Shown piece by piece: positions 1 through 6,602 of a DNA stretch of 7,248 nt; the first letter of the stretch is position 1; the number at the start of each line of letters is the position of its first letter. The stretch spans positions 1 through 7,248 of the forward strand of contig JANXLO010000114.1 of assembly GCA_025355115.1 (NCBI GenBank), given 5' to 3'. The notes under the pieces are model-generated. The model searched no databases. It saw only the letters and a program-made list of their open reading frames with translations, and was not told the DNA's origin. The DNA comes from Chthonomonadaceae bacterium (GTDB taxonomy: Bacteria; Armatimonadota; Chthonomonadetes; Chthonomonadales; Chthonomonadaceae). Position numbers and translations under genes: made by a program.

Positions 1-512
1 GGCGGAATATCATCTCCGGAGGAGTCGAGCAGACGGAAGCCGAGGGCCTGTGCCATGCCCGCGCCGCCGTCGGTCGTCGCACTGCCCCCGATGCCGACCA
101 ACAGTGTGTCGCAGCCTGCCATCAGTGCGGCCCGCATAAGCTCGCCGGTACCGTAGCTCGACGCGTGAAGAGGGTCTCGCTCCTGCTCGCTGAGGAGGCG
201 CAGCCCAGAGGCTTGGGCCATCTCGATGACGGCCGTGTTATTGCGTTGGCCGCCGAGCCTGCCCCATATCGCGGTGACCGGCCGACCGAGAGAATCGCTG
301 ACGATGGCATGGTGGAATGTGCCCCCGGTCGCCTCGACAAGCGTCTCCAGCGTGCCATCGCCCCCGTCCGCCAGCGGCAGACAGACCGTCTCTAACGCGC
401 CTGCCCGCCTAACGCCTTCCGCCATCGCCGCCGCCGCCTCCTTGGCGGTAAGGCTGCCCTTAAATGCGTTCGGGCACAGCAAAATGCGTCGAAAACGAGA
501 CGTTGCAGGCAT
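1..512 (-). CDS. Glycerate 2-kinase, type I (GlxK/GarK family), 3' end cut by the window edge
   Basis: This gene encodes the N-terminal 170 residues of a cytoplasmic kinase that phosphorylates D-glycerate with ATP to 2-phosphoglycerate, linking glycerate or glyoxylate use to lower glycolysis. What is seen: PNAFKGSLTA near residues 14-23, PLADGGDGT at 46-54, IEMAQASGL at 96-104, GTGEL at 121-125 and GIGGSATTDGGAGM at 140-153. These match the conserved blocks of the GlxK/GarK/YhaD family (Pfam Glycerate_kinase type), not the unrelated MOFRL or plant GLYK kinases. Family members are about 375-385 residues, so somewhat over half of the protein lies outside the window. The ATG at 512 is supported by a GAGGAG Shine-Dalgarno sequence at 523-518, five bases away. 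The gene follows ychF after 22 bases on the same strand, so the two are probably co-transcribed. GarK and GlxK cannot be told apart here. Confidence 0.95.
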   Translation of the reverse strand, partial: MPATSRFRRILLCPNAFKGSLTAKEAAAAMAEGVRRAGALETVCLPLADGGDGTLETLVEATGGTFHHAIVSDSLGRPVTAIWGRLGGQRNNTAVIEMAQASGLRLLSEQERDPLHASSYGTGELMRAALMAGCDTLLVGIGGSATTDGGAGMAQALGFRLLDSSGDDIP

Positions 513-534
513 GATGACTCCTCGATTGAAGATT

Positions 535-1638
535 CTACACCTTGAAGCGGATGTGGAGGATGTCGCCGTCCTTGACAATGTACTCCTTGCCTTCCAATCG
601 CATTTTTCCGGCGGCCTTCGCTTCGTCCCAGCAGCCGCCTGCGGCGCGGAAATCCTCGAAGTCCACCAGTTCGCCCCGGATGAAGCCGCGAGCTAGATCG
701 CTGTGAATGGCGCCCGCGGCGCCGACCGCGTTGGTGCCGCGGACGATGGTCCAGGCCCTCACCTCGTCCTCGCCGACGGTGAAGAAGCAGATCAGCCCGA
801 GCGCGGAGTAAGCCGCGCGAATCAAGCGGTCCCGGGCCGCCTCCATAATGCCCATCGCCTCCAGGAATTCACGCTCCTCGGCGGGCTCCATCTGCGCGAC
901 CTCCATCTCCACCTTCGCGCAGAGCGAGACAAGCGGGACGCCGAGCGAGGCCGCATACTCCGCGAGCGAGGCGATGATGGCTGGAGACGCCTCGCCAGCC
1001 TGACCCTCCCCGACATTTGCGACGAGGATGAGAGGCTTGCCCGAGACGAACGCATAGCTTCGCACCGAGCGAGCCTCGTCCTCCGTCATTTGAAAGGAGC
1101 GAATCGGATTCAGATCCTCAAGGTGCGCCTTCATCCGGTTCATCACCTGATGCTCCGCCGCCTCCGCGTTGGTCTGACGCTTCTGGAGGCGGGCCTTCTC
1201 CAGCTTCTCCAGGCGCCCTTCGATGACGGTCAAATCGGCGAGCATCAGCTCCTCATTGATCTGCTCCGCTTCCCGCTTCGGATTGATTCCGCCTTCCGGC
1301 ACGGTGACAGAAGCGTCGTCGAAAGCGCGAACCAGCAGGATCAGCGCATCCATATTGCGGACGGCAGAGAAAAAGTCGGTGCCAAACTTATCGCCTCGGT
1401 CCTGCTGCTCGGCGCGCTCTACCCTGGCTCCGCCCTCCGTGACTTCGATCGTCGCAGGCGAAATTTTCTTGGGCGCGCACTGCGCCACCGCGTAGTCGAA
1501 GCGCGGGTCGGGAACGCCGATCACGCCTACATTGACTTCTCCCCCGCCAAATCGATTGAGCTCCACCGCCGACCGAGTCAGCGCGTTATAGAGACTGGTT
1601 TTGCCTGTCTGCGGCAAGCCTATGATGCCCACTTTCAT
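535..1638 (-). CDS. ychF: YchF, OBG-family P-loop ATPase with TGS domain, noncanonical switch II
   Basis: The 367-residue product matches the usual YchF length (about 363). YchF/Ola1 proteins hydrolyse ATP rather than GTP, bind ribosomes, and in E. coli affect the oxidative stress response. Seen in order: a P-loop GLPQTGKTS at 7-15 (the common form is GLPNVGKST); the PDPR block at 43-46; an alpha-helical charged segment at about 120-175 that corresponds to the YchF coiled coil; a G4 motif NVGE at 208-211, whose NxxE form is the family signature for ATP preference; a G5-like SLCAKVE at 238-244; and a C-terminal TGS domain at about 283-366 with RAWTIVRG and GDILHIRFKV. The odd point is the G3/switch II region: TIE at 63-65 is followed by VTEGGARVE instead of the expected VDIAGLVKG, so the Mg-coordinating Asp and the switch Gly are not in place. 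The ATG at 1638 has a purine-rich AGGAGAGG sequence about 9-12 bases upstream. Confidence 0.93.
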   Translation of the reverse strand: MKVGIIGLPQTGKTSLYNALTRSAVELNRFGGGEVNVGVIGVPDPRFDYAVAQCAPKKISPATIEVTEGGARVERAEQQDRGDKFGTDFFSAVRNMDALILLVRAFDDASVTVPEGGINPKREAEQINEELMLADLTVIEGRLEKLEKARLQKRQTNAEAAEHQVMNRMKAHLEDLNPIRSFQMTEDEARSVRSYAFVSGKPLILVANVGEGQAGEASPAIIASLAEYAASLGVPLVSLCAKVEMEVAQMEPAEEREFLEAMGIMEAARDRLIRAAYSALGLICFFTVGEDEVRAWTIVRGTNAVGAAGAIHSDLARGFIRGELVDFEDFRAAGGCWDEAKAAGKMRLEGKEYIVKDGDILHIRFKV

Positions 1639-1735
1639 GAAATTCGCCCTCTCCTCTGCTGCGGGGCGAAGATTCCCCGCAATGCTGCGTACATATCAAC
1701 TGAGCGCGTCACTGGATGCGCCGTTTAAATTCACC
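1639..1735. promoter_or_regulatory. Divergent intergenic region between ychF and the metallophosphoesterase gene, with a hairpin in the ychF leader
   Basis: These 97 bases separate two divergent start codons, so the promoters of both genes should lie here or just inside the neighbouring gene. An inverted repeat with perfect 7-base arms (TGCGGGG at 1660-1666 and CCCCGCA at 1675-1681, 8-base loop) sits immediately upstream of the ychF Shine-Dalgarno sequence at about 1648-1655, so it would form in the ychF 5' leader. No convincing -35/-10 pair was found. TTGATA on the minus strand is a possible -35 but has only a poor -10 partner, and TACATAT on the plus strand is a weak -10 candidate. The region's role is inferred from gene layout. 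Confidence 0.4.
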
Positions 1736-2629
1736 ATGATCCACCGAAAACCAACCGTTCTCACAACGTCTGAAGAGGCTCTTGACTCTGAACTTCTTGC
1801 TCCTGAGCCCGCAGAGCGCATCTCACGGCGAGATTTCGCGCTGCGAAATCTTGGATTGCTCACAGCAGCCGTTCTGGTGCAAGGCAATGAAGAGACGAGC
1901 CACCTCTCGCTGACACGCCATATTGTCAGAATTCCCGGACTGTCCGGCCCGCTTCGCGTTGTTCAGCTCTCCGATCTTCACCGGTCCTGGTGCGTCTCGG
2001 AGTCATTCATCGCCCAGATTGTCGCTCAAGCCAACGCCCTGCGCCCCGACCTTTTTCTGCTGACCGGCGACTTTGTGACGCGCTCATCCGGCTACGCCGA
2101 CTCGTGCATGCGTCACCTCGCTGATCTGCGCGCTCCAATGGGCCGCTACGCCGTGCTCGGCAATCACGACTACTGGTGCGACCATAACACTGGCGCCCCG
2201 GTCATCGCCGCGCATCTCGCCGACATCGGGATCGTGCTTTTGACCAATCGCAGCGTTCGACTGGGGCACAATTTGCGTCTTGTCGGGGTGGACGATGGGC
2301 ATGCTGGAAACCCGAACCTGCCCCTGGCGTTTGAGCGTGTTGAGCAGGAGGAGGGTGTGATCACTATCACTCATAATCCAATGCTGTTCCCGTTGCTCAG
2401 TCATTATCCCTGCGTAACGCTTGCCGGACATACACACGGCGGGCAGGTAAATATCCCGCTCATAACAGATGCTATCGTCGGGGGCAACACCCGATTTATG
2501 CGCGGCTGGTATCGAGAGCCGAACGCCCCCGGACGCCTCTATGTATCGCGCGGTCTGGGCACGGTGCATGTTCCCTTACGCATCAACTCCGCCCCCGAAA
2601 TTGCCCTCTTCGATCTCATCCCTGCATGA
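1736..2629 (+). CDS. Exported metallophosphoesterase, YkuE/YaeI type, with twin-arginine signal
   Basis: The 297-residue product is a calcineurin-like, two-metal phosphohydrolase. All family motifs are visible: SDLH at 79-82 (Asp and His ligands), TGDF at 110-113, GNHD at 142-145, the THN block at 212-214 and GHTHGGQ at 231-237. The GHTHGGQ ending and the overall order fit the YkuE/YaeI/LpxG-like group, whose members include phosphodiesterases and UDP-diacylglucosamine hydrolases. The substrate cannot be read from the sequence. Residues 30-36 read SRRDFAL, a good Tat motif, followed by a hydrophobic stretch at about 39-48, so export in folded, metal-loaded form is likely. The n-region of about 30 residues is long, and no clear AxA cleavage site follows. 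The start is uncertain: the ATG at 1736 lacks a clear Shine-Dalgarno sequence, an in-frame ATG at 1682 would add 18 residues, and starts further upstream would overlap ychF. The gene stands alone, converging on pheT with a 38-base gap. Confidence 0.9.
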   Translation: MIHRKPTVLTTSEEALDSELLAPEPAERISRRDFALRNLGLLTAAVLVQGNEETSHLSLTRHIVRIPGLSGPLRVVQLSDLHRSWCVSESFIAQIVAQANALRPDLFLLTGDFVTRSSGYADSCMRHLADLRAPMGRYAVLGNHDYWCDHNTGAPVIAAHLADIGIVLLTNRSVRLGHNLRLVGVDDGHAGNPNLPLAFERVEQEEGVITITHNPMLFPLLSHYPCVTLAGHTHGGQVNIPLITDAIVGGNTRFMRGWYREPNAPGRLYVSRGLGTVHVPLRINSAPEIALFDLIPA

Positions 2630-2667
2630 GACAAAGCCATTCGAGGAGCTGCGTCTCCTGGAGCCCG

Positions 2668-4758
2668 TCAGGATAGAACTGCGCCGCAGCGTTCAGTCAG
2701 CTCCGCGCGAATTCTGGTGAGAGCGTCCGTGATCTCCGCCTCTGATAGCGTGTGATCGTCGGCTCGTAGGGTCAGGGAAACCGTCAGGCTCTTCGTGCCC
2801 GCAGGGACTGGTCCGCCACGGAACACGTCGGTCAGGCGAAAATCCTCCAGCAGTGGCACATTGGCGGTGCGCACGGCTGAGGCGACCGCTGCATACGTGA
2901 CTTCCTCGGGAAGACGCGGCGCCAGATCACGCGATACCGAGGGGAAGCGCGTCAGGGGCGTGAAGCCGTGGGAAGTCTTGGTTGCGGCCTCCTGCAGTGC
3001 GTTCAGTCCGATTTCGAAGAGAACGACACGCTCTCGCATATCCAGCTTCGCTGCGACCGCAGGATGTACCTCGCCTATAACGCCCGCAGGATGCCCTCCA
3101 CGCAGACTGATCGTGGCGGTGCGGCCAGGATGGAACTGCGGCAACTGCTCGGCGCGATCCTGCAGGGCACGGAAAGTCGCGTCAACAATTCCGAGATCCG
3201 CGAATAGCCTCTCAACCACTCCCCGTGCCATTGCGAAATCGGCGGGGATTCGCGTTGTGTCCTTCTGCCAGCCCGCCTCGCCCATAGGGCCAGCCAAAAG
3301 ACCGGCCACCGCGATGTATTCGACAGGAACAGGGCCGTCGTCCGTCGGCTCATTCTGCCAGACTCGGCCCACTTCGAACAGCGCGAGCTGACGTTGGCCC
3401 TGCCTTGCATTGAGTTGCGCCGCGTCGAGCAGCGTGGGAAGCAGCGATCTCCGAAGCCCGCCGACCTCCGCCGACAGCGCGTTTCGCACCGCGACGAGGC
3501 GGTCTGCATCTGCAGGGGATTCGAAGAGCGAGGGCGCGACAAGACTGTGAGTAACTACCTCCTGCATGCCGCAGGCGGTCAGAGTGCGCTTCAGGCGCGT
3601 AATAAAAATGCCCTCTTCGCTGTCGCCGCCCTGCGTGGCACCTCCGGCAGGCAGAGTCTCCGGGATGTTTTCGTAGCCATAGATGCGGCCGATCTCCTCG
3701 ATCAGATCCTCTTCGAGGACGATGTCGGGGCGGAAAGAGGGCACCTGGACGTGCAGAGTGTCGGTTGGTCCATGCGATTCGGTTAGGACGTCGAAGCCGA
3801 GCAGACGGAGGCTGTCCGCGCAGATGTGCGATGTCAGATCCATGCCGAGTAGTTCCGCTGCCCTCGTCACCCGTAGAGTCACCGTACGAGGCGTGATGGG
3901 CGAGGGGCAGACGTCAACGATGCCCTCGACCGGAGCGGGCTGGCCCATCTGCTGAAGGAGCTCGCAGGCTCGATCCGCCGCTCGCCGTACGCCGTCCGGA
4001 TCCACGACCCTTTCAAATCGATAGCTGGCCTCGGTGCGAATGCCGAGCAGCCGCGAGGTGCGACGCACGGAGAGAGGCTGAAAATGTGCGGATTCAATCA
4101 GCACGTCCGTCGTTCTTGCGGAGACCTCCGAGTGCAGACCGCCCATGACGCCCGCGATTGCGACCGCCTTCTCCCCGTCAGAGATGACCAGCATTTCGGG
4201 CTGGAGCGTCCGCTCGATCTCATCCAGCGTGACGAGCTTCTCACCCTCCTCGGCGCGGCGCACGATGATTCGTCCCTCCGCCAGCTTGCTGAGGTCGAAG
4301 GCGTGGAGCGGCTGGCCAATCTCCAGCATGACGTAGTTCGTCACATCGACGACGTTGTTGATAGGCCGCTGTCCCATCGCCTCCAGCCGACGTTGCATCC
4401 AGAGCGGGGAGGGGCCGATCTTCACGCCTCTGACAATCCGCGCCGCATAGCGAGGGCAGAGGTCGGGATCGAGGATGGTCACCGACGTCATTTCGGACAC
4501 CGCGCCGCCCTCGCGGGAAGGGGGCGGGGACGGCAGATGCAACGGCGCACCATAGAGGGCGGCAGCCTCCCGCGCGACGCCTGACATCGACAGGCAGTCA
4601 CCGCGGTTCGGCGTGATGTAGACGTCCAGCACAGGGCCGATAGCGGACTCCTCGATGCCTTCGACCTCCAGGCCGCCCATCGTGAGACGAGTCTCTATCT
4701 CTTCTGCCGAGGCCTCTACGGCCACAAGTTGCTTCAGCCATTCCAGTGGTACGCGCAT
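2668..4758 (-). CDS. pheT: Phenylalanine--tRNA ligase beta subunit, lacking the EMAP-II/OB tRNA-binding domain
   Basis: PheT pairs with PheS as an alpha2-beta2 enzyme that charges tRNA(Phe); the beta subunit edits Tyr-tRNA(Phe) and binds tRNA. The product is 696 residues, against about 785-800 in most bacteria. Seen: the N-terminal MRVPLEWLKQLV and TMGGLEVEGIE (to residue 36), joined almost directly to VYITPNRGDCLSMSGVARE (46-64). The roughly 110-residue EMAP-II/OB domain normally inserted here is absent. Then come the B3/B4 editing domain (about 90-280; TNYVMLEIGQPLHAFD, IAGVMGG, TEASYRFERVVDP), the B5 domain (about 289-370, ending LIEEIGRIYGYENIP), the catalytic-like core (about 385-595) and a C-terminal FDX-ACB anticodon-binding domain (603-695; TRFPSVSRDL). 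Editing residues recalled for Thermus (N250, H261, A314, G315, E334) appear as N141, H152, A202, G203 and E222. The ATG at 4758 is preferred over a TTG five codons upstream because GAGGA at 4769-4765 precedes it. It follows pheS after 43 bases. Confidence 0.95.
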   Translation of the reverse strand: MRVPLEWLKQLVAVEASAEEIETRLTMGGLEVEGIEESAIGPVLDVYITPNRGDCLSMSGVAREAAALYGAPLHLPSPPPSREGGAVSEMTSVTILDPDLCPRYAARIVRGVKIGPSPLWMQRRLEAMGQRPINNVVDVTNYVMLEIGQPLHAFDLSKLAEGRIIVRRAEEGEKLVTLDEIERTLQPEMLVISDGEKAVAIAGVMGGLHSEVSARTTDVLIESAHFQPLSVRRTSRLLGIRTEASYRFERVVDPDGVRRAADRACELLQQMGQPAPVEGIVDVCPSPITPRTVTLRVTRAAELLGMDLTSHICADSLRLLGFDVLTESHGPTDTLHVQVPSFRPDIVLEEDLIEEIGRIYGYENIPETLPAGGATQGGDSEEGIFITRLKRTLTACGMQEVVTHSLVAPSLFESPADADRLVAVRNALSAEVGGLRRSLLPTLLDAAQLNARQGQRQLALFEVGRVWQNEPTDDGPVPVEYIAVAGLLAGPMGEAGWQKDTTRIPADFAMARGVVERLFADLGIVDATFRALQDRAEQLPQFHPGRTATISLRGGHPAGVIGEVHPAVAAKLDMRERVVLFEIGLNALQEAATKTSHGFTPLTRFPSVSRDLAPRLPEEVTYAAVASAVRTANVPLLEDFRLTDVFRGGPVPAGTKSLTVSLTLRADDHTLSEAEITDALTRIRAELTERCGAVLS

Positions 4759-4769
4759 AGTGTTTCCTC

Positions 4770-4789
4770 GCAAACTTCAAACTGTTTGC
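4770..4789 (-). promoter_or_regulatory. Small hairpin abutting the pheT ribosome binding site
   Basis: In the 43-base pheS-pheT gap, GCAAAC and GTTTGC form a perfect 6-base stem with an 8-base loop. The 3' arm on the transcript ends directly next to the GAGGA Shine-Dalgarno sequence of pheT (4769-4765). Such a stem could limit or couple pheT translation to ribosomes leaving pheS, but short A/T-rich stems occur by chance and no function is shown. Confidence 0.3.
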
Positions 4790-4801
4790 CATGCCGGTTT
4801 T

Positions 4802-5785
4802 TCAGAACTGGCGCAGAAATCGCAGGTCGTTCTCCAGATAGAGGCGCAGGTCGCTGACGCCCGTCCGAATCATGTGAGTCCGCTCGATGCCAAGGCCGAA
4901 CGCGAAGCCACTGTAGCGCTCGGTGTTGATTCCGTACGCTCGCAGGATGTTGGGATGAATCAGACCCGCCCCGCCGAGCTCGAGCCATCGGCCCTGCCAG
5001 GAGATAGAGTAGTCCACTCCCGGCTCCACGAAAGGGAAAAAATCGGGACGGAAGCGCACGAGCGTCTCCGGGCCGAACATGGAGCGGGCGAATGCGCCGA
5101 GCGTGCCCTTAAGGTCAGACATGGAAATCTTCTCATCGACCATGAACACGTCGACCTGATGAAACGTGTGGTGATGCGTTGCGTCCACGGCCTCGTACCG
5201 AAAGCAGCGGCCGATGGTGGCGAACCGAAAGGGTGGGGACATCTGTGCCATCATCCGGCCCTGGATCGCTGTGGTCTGCGTCCGCATGAGGCGGCTGTCG
5301 GTGACGAAGAAGGAGCTCTGCTCATCCATTGCCGGGTGGTCTTCGGGATAGTTGAGCGCGGCGAAGTTGTAGTCGTGCTCCTCAAGCTCCGGGCCGTCCA
5401 CGAATTGGTAGCCCATGCCGCCGAGCACAGTTTTGATTCGATCAGAAGTCTGAGTCAGAGGGTGCAGACGTCCGGCGGTATAGGGCCTTCCGGGGAGGGT
5501 GACATCGATGGCTTCGTCGCGAAGCCGTGCCTGCATTTCCGACGCCTGAAGCTCCGCTCGCTTCGCGGCGAACTGCTCGGAGAGTTGAGCGATGGCGTCG
5601 TTGATGCGCGCACCGAAGGCGGGCCGTTCCTCTTTGGGCAGTGCGCCAAGCGTCCGCCGCAGCTCGTTCAGCCCTTTGTCGCGGCCCAGATATTTGGTTT
5701 CTGCGGCAGTAAGTTCCGCGACGCTCGAGGCTCCGCGCAGAGCCTCCTCCGCCTCCTGCCGTTGCTGCATGATGCTGTCCGACAT
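4802..5785 (-). CDS. pheS: Phenylalanine--tRNA ligase alpha subunit
   Basis: PheS is the catalytic alpha subunit of phenylalanyl-tRNA synthetase, a cytoplasmic class II enzyme. The 327-residue product is close to the usual 330-350. Seen: an N-terminal charged, helical arm (about 1-90; the tRNA-binding coiled coil); GRPYTAGRLHPL at 99-110; GPELEEHDYNFAALNYPEDHPA at 131-152 (motif 1 region); a motif 2 region with FRFATIGRCFRYE at 186-198 and FHQVD at 208-212; FFPFVEP at 249-255; WLELGGAGLIHPN at 267-279; and motif 3 GLGIERTHMI at 297-306, ending ENDLRFLRQF. Phenylalanine-pocket residues are mostly kept (Q210, F250, F252, V253, A295), but the usual RTHTS reads RTQTT at 168-172 and the usual HQVE reads HQVD. 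The ATG at 5785 is chosen because it gives the family's N-terminus and has GGAGA ten bases upstream; the upstream in-frame TTG would fall inside a strong hairpin. pheT follows after 43 bases. Confidence 0.95.
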   Translation of the reverse strand: MSDSIMQQRQEAEEALRGASSVAELTAAETKYLGRDKGLNELRRTLGALPKEERPAFGARINDAIAQLSEQFAAKRAELQASEMQARLRDEAIDVTLPGRPYTAGRLHPLTQTSDRIKTVLGGMGYQFVDGPELEEHDYNFAALNYPEDHPAMDEQSSFFVTDSRLMRTQTTAIQGRMMAQMSPPFRFATIGRCFRYEAVDATHHHTFHQVDVFMVDEKISMSDLKGTLGAFARSMFGPETLVRFRPDFFPFVEPGVDYSISWQGRWLELGGAGLIHPNILRAYGINTERYSGFAFGLGIERTHMIRTGVSDLRLYLENDLRFLRQF

Positions 5786-5811
5786 AATGTTCGTTTCTCC
5801 AGACACAACAA

Positions 5812-5869
5812 GACGCCCCTGTTTCTCCCTCTCCAAATGCGAGTGCGGGAGAGTCCGAAAAGGGGCGTC
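5812..5869 (-). promoter_or_regulatory. Long imperfect hairpin in the rplT-pheS gap (possible attenuator or leaky terminator)
   Basis: Between the rplT stop and the pheS start (131 bases), GACGCCCCT (5869-5861 on the minus strand) pairs with AGGGGCGTC (5820-5812). It is extended inward by TTTC/GAAA after a one-base bulge, and after a TCC/TCC internal loop by CTCTCC/GGAGAG, closing on a 13-base loop. On the minus strand the stem is followed by TTGTTGTGT, a weak T-rich tail, and the pheS ATG lies 26 bases beyond the stem. This could terminate or attenuate transcription between the ribosomal protein genes and pheST, or mark an RNA processing site. There is no Phe-rich leader peptide and no T-box sequence, so the known PheRS attenuation mechanisms are not supported. 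Confidence 0.5.
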
Positions 5870-5916
5870 CTGACGGAACGCTGGGCTTCAGATTGGTGTC
5901 CGATGCGGGGCTATAT

Positions 5917-6297
5917 TCAGGCCGCCGCAGGCTCTCCCGCTGAGGTCAGCACGCTCATCGCCTGGGCGATGAGCTGCGAAAACGAAGCAGGATCGCTGAT
6001 GGCCATCTCCGCCATGACCTTGCGGTCGAGGGTGATGCCGGATTTCGTCAGGCCTTCGATGAAGCGGCAGTACTGGATTCCCTCGGCGCGGCAGGCCGCG
6101 CTGATGCGGATGATCCAGAGCGCGCGGAATTCGCGCTTTTTATTGCGGCGATCCCGGTACGCATAGTTGCCCGACTTCATGAACTGCTCATGGGCCGTTT
6201 TATACAGATTACGTTTGCCGCCCCAATATCCCTTGGCGGCTTCAAGCACCTTTTTATGGCGCTTATGGGTCATCGTACCACGTTTTACGCGCGGCAT
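5917..6297 (-). CDS. rplT: 50S ribosomal protein L20
   Basis: L20 is an early-assembly protein that binds 23S rRNA in the large subunit; in several bacteria it also represses its own operon. The 126-residue product is slightly longer than the usual 117-119, through an Ala/Ser-containing C-terminal tail. Seen: MPRVKRG at the start, the basic N-terminal extension HKRHKKVLEAAKGYWGGKRNLYKTA (11-35), the highly conserved NYAYRDRRNKKREFRALWIIRI (44-65) and the globular end GLTKSGITLDRKVMAEMAI (83-101). The ATG at 6297 has AGGAAG seven bases upstream. The 72-base gap from rpmI contains only a weak stem (TCCCT/AGGGA around 6340-6355). Confidence 0.98.
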   Translation of the reverse strand: MPRVKRGTMTHKRHKKVLEAAKGYWGGKRNLYKTAHEQFMKSGNYAYRDRRNKKREFRALWIIRISAACRAEGIQYCRFIEGLTKSGITLDRKVMAEMAISDPASFSQLIAQAMSVLTSAGEPAAA

Positions 6298-6369
6298 ATA
6301 AAAACTTCCTTTCCAGAAAACAGTCGGCGCAGCGTCGTTCCCTTCGAAGCAGGGAGCTGCAGCGAGCGG

Positions 6370-6585
6370 CTAATCGAGGCCTTTGCCAAGCATTCTTGTG
6401 ATGCGCTTCAGGTCGCCTTTGAAAAGCTGCCCGTCGTTGTTGAGGTTGCGCTTTCGGTTAGGGTCTTTTTTGCGCATCAGGTGGTTGAGGCCTGTTTTGC
6501 CGCGCATAAGCTTGCCGGTGGCGGTTTTGGTGAACCGCTTGACGACGGTCTTGCGGGTCTTGATTTTATTCTTCTTAACCTTCAT
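6370..6585 (-). CDS. rpmI: 50S ribosomal protein L35
   Basis: L35 is a small, very basic large-subunit protein. The 71-residue product is slightly longer than the usual 64-66. Seen: MKVKKNKIKTRKTVVKRF, matching the MPKxKTxxxxxKRF start of the family, then TKTATGKLMRGKTGLNHLMRKK (19-40) and the C-terminal FKGDLKRITRMLG (55-67), which corresponds to the family's xKGDxKRIKRMLP ending. The position between infC and rplT confirms the assignment. The Shine-Dalgarno sequence is weak: AGGG sits about 11 bases upstream of the ATG at 6585, next to a G/C-rich hairpin, which may matter for control. Confidence 0.96.
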   Translation of the reverse strand: MKVKKNKIKTRKTVVKRFTKTATGKLMRGKTGLNHLMRKKDPNRKRNLNNDGQLFKGDLKRITRMLGKGLD

Positions 6586-6602
6586 GAACGGAGTTACCCT
6601 GT

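Noticed and set aside
703..1728. A 341-codon open frame on the plus strand antisense to ychF
   Set aside because: It is a mirror of ychF codon bias. The translation is rich in Arg, His and Leu without motifs, and ychF on the other strand is certain.
2644..2659. Possible bidirectional terminator between the metallophosphoesterase gene and pheT (AGGAG/CTCCT stem)
   Set aside because: The stem has only five base pairs, and neither strand has a T-run after it.
4759..4773. TTG at 4773 as the pheT start
   Set aside because: It would place the GAGGA Shine-Dalgarno sequence inside the coding region and add MRGNT before the family's usual N-terminus. The ATG at 4758 has correct spacing.
5786..5916. 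T-box riboswitch or Phe leader peptide ahead of pheS
   Set aside because: No T-box core (AGGGTGGNACCGCG-like) and no short open frame with clustered Phe codons was found in the gap.
4655..6166. A 503-codon open frame on the plus strand antisense to pheS and rplT
   Set aside because: It lies opposite several unmistakable genes and intergenic stems, and its translation resembles no known domain. Long antisense frames are common in G/C-rich coding DNA.
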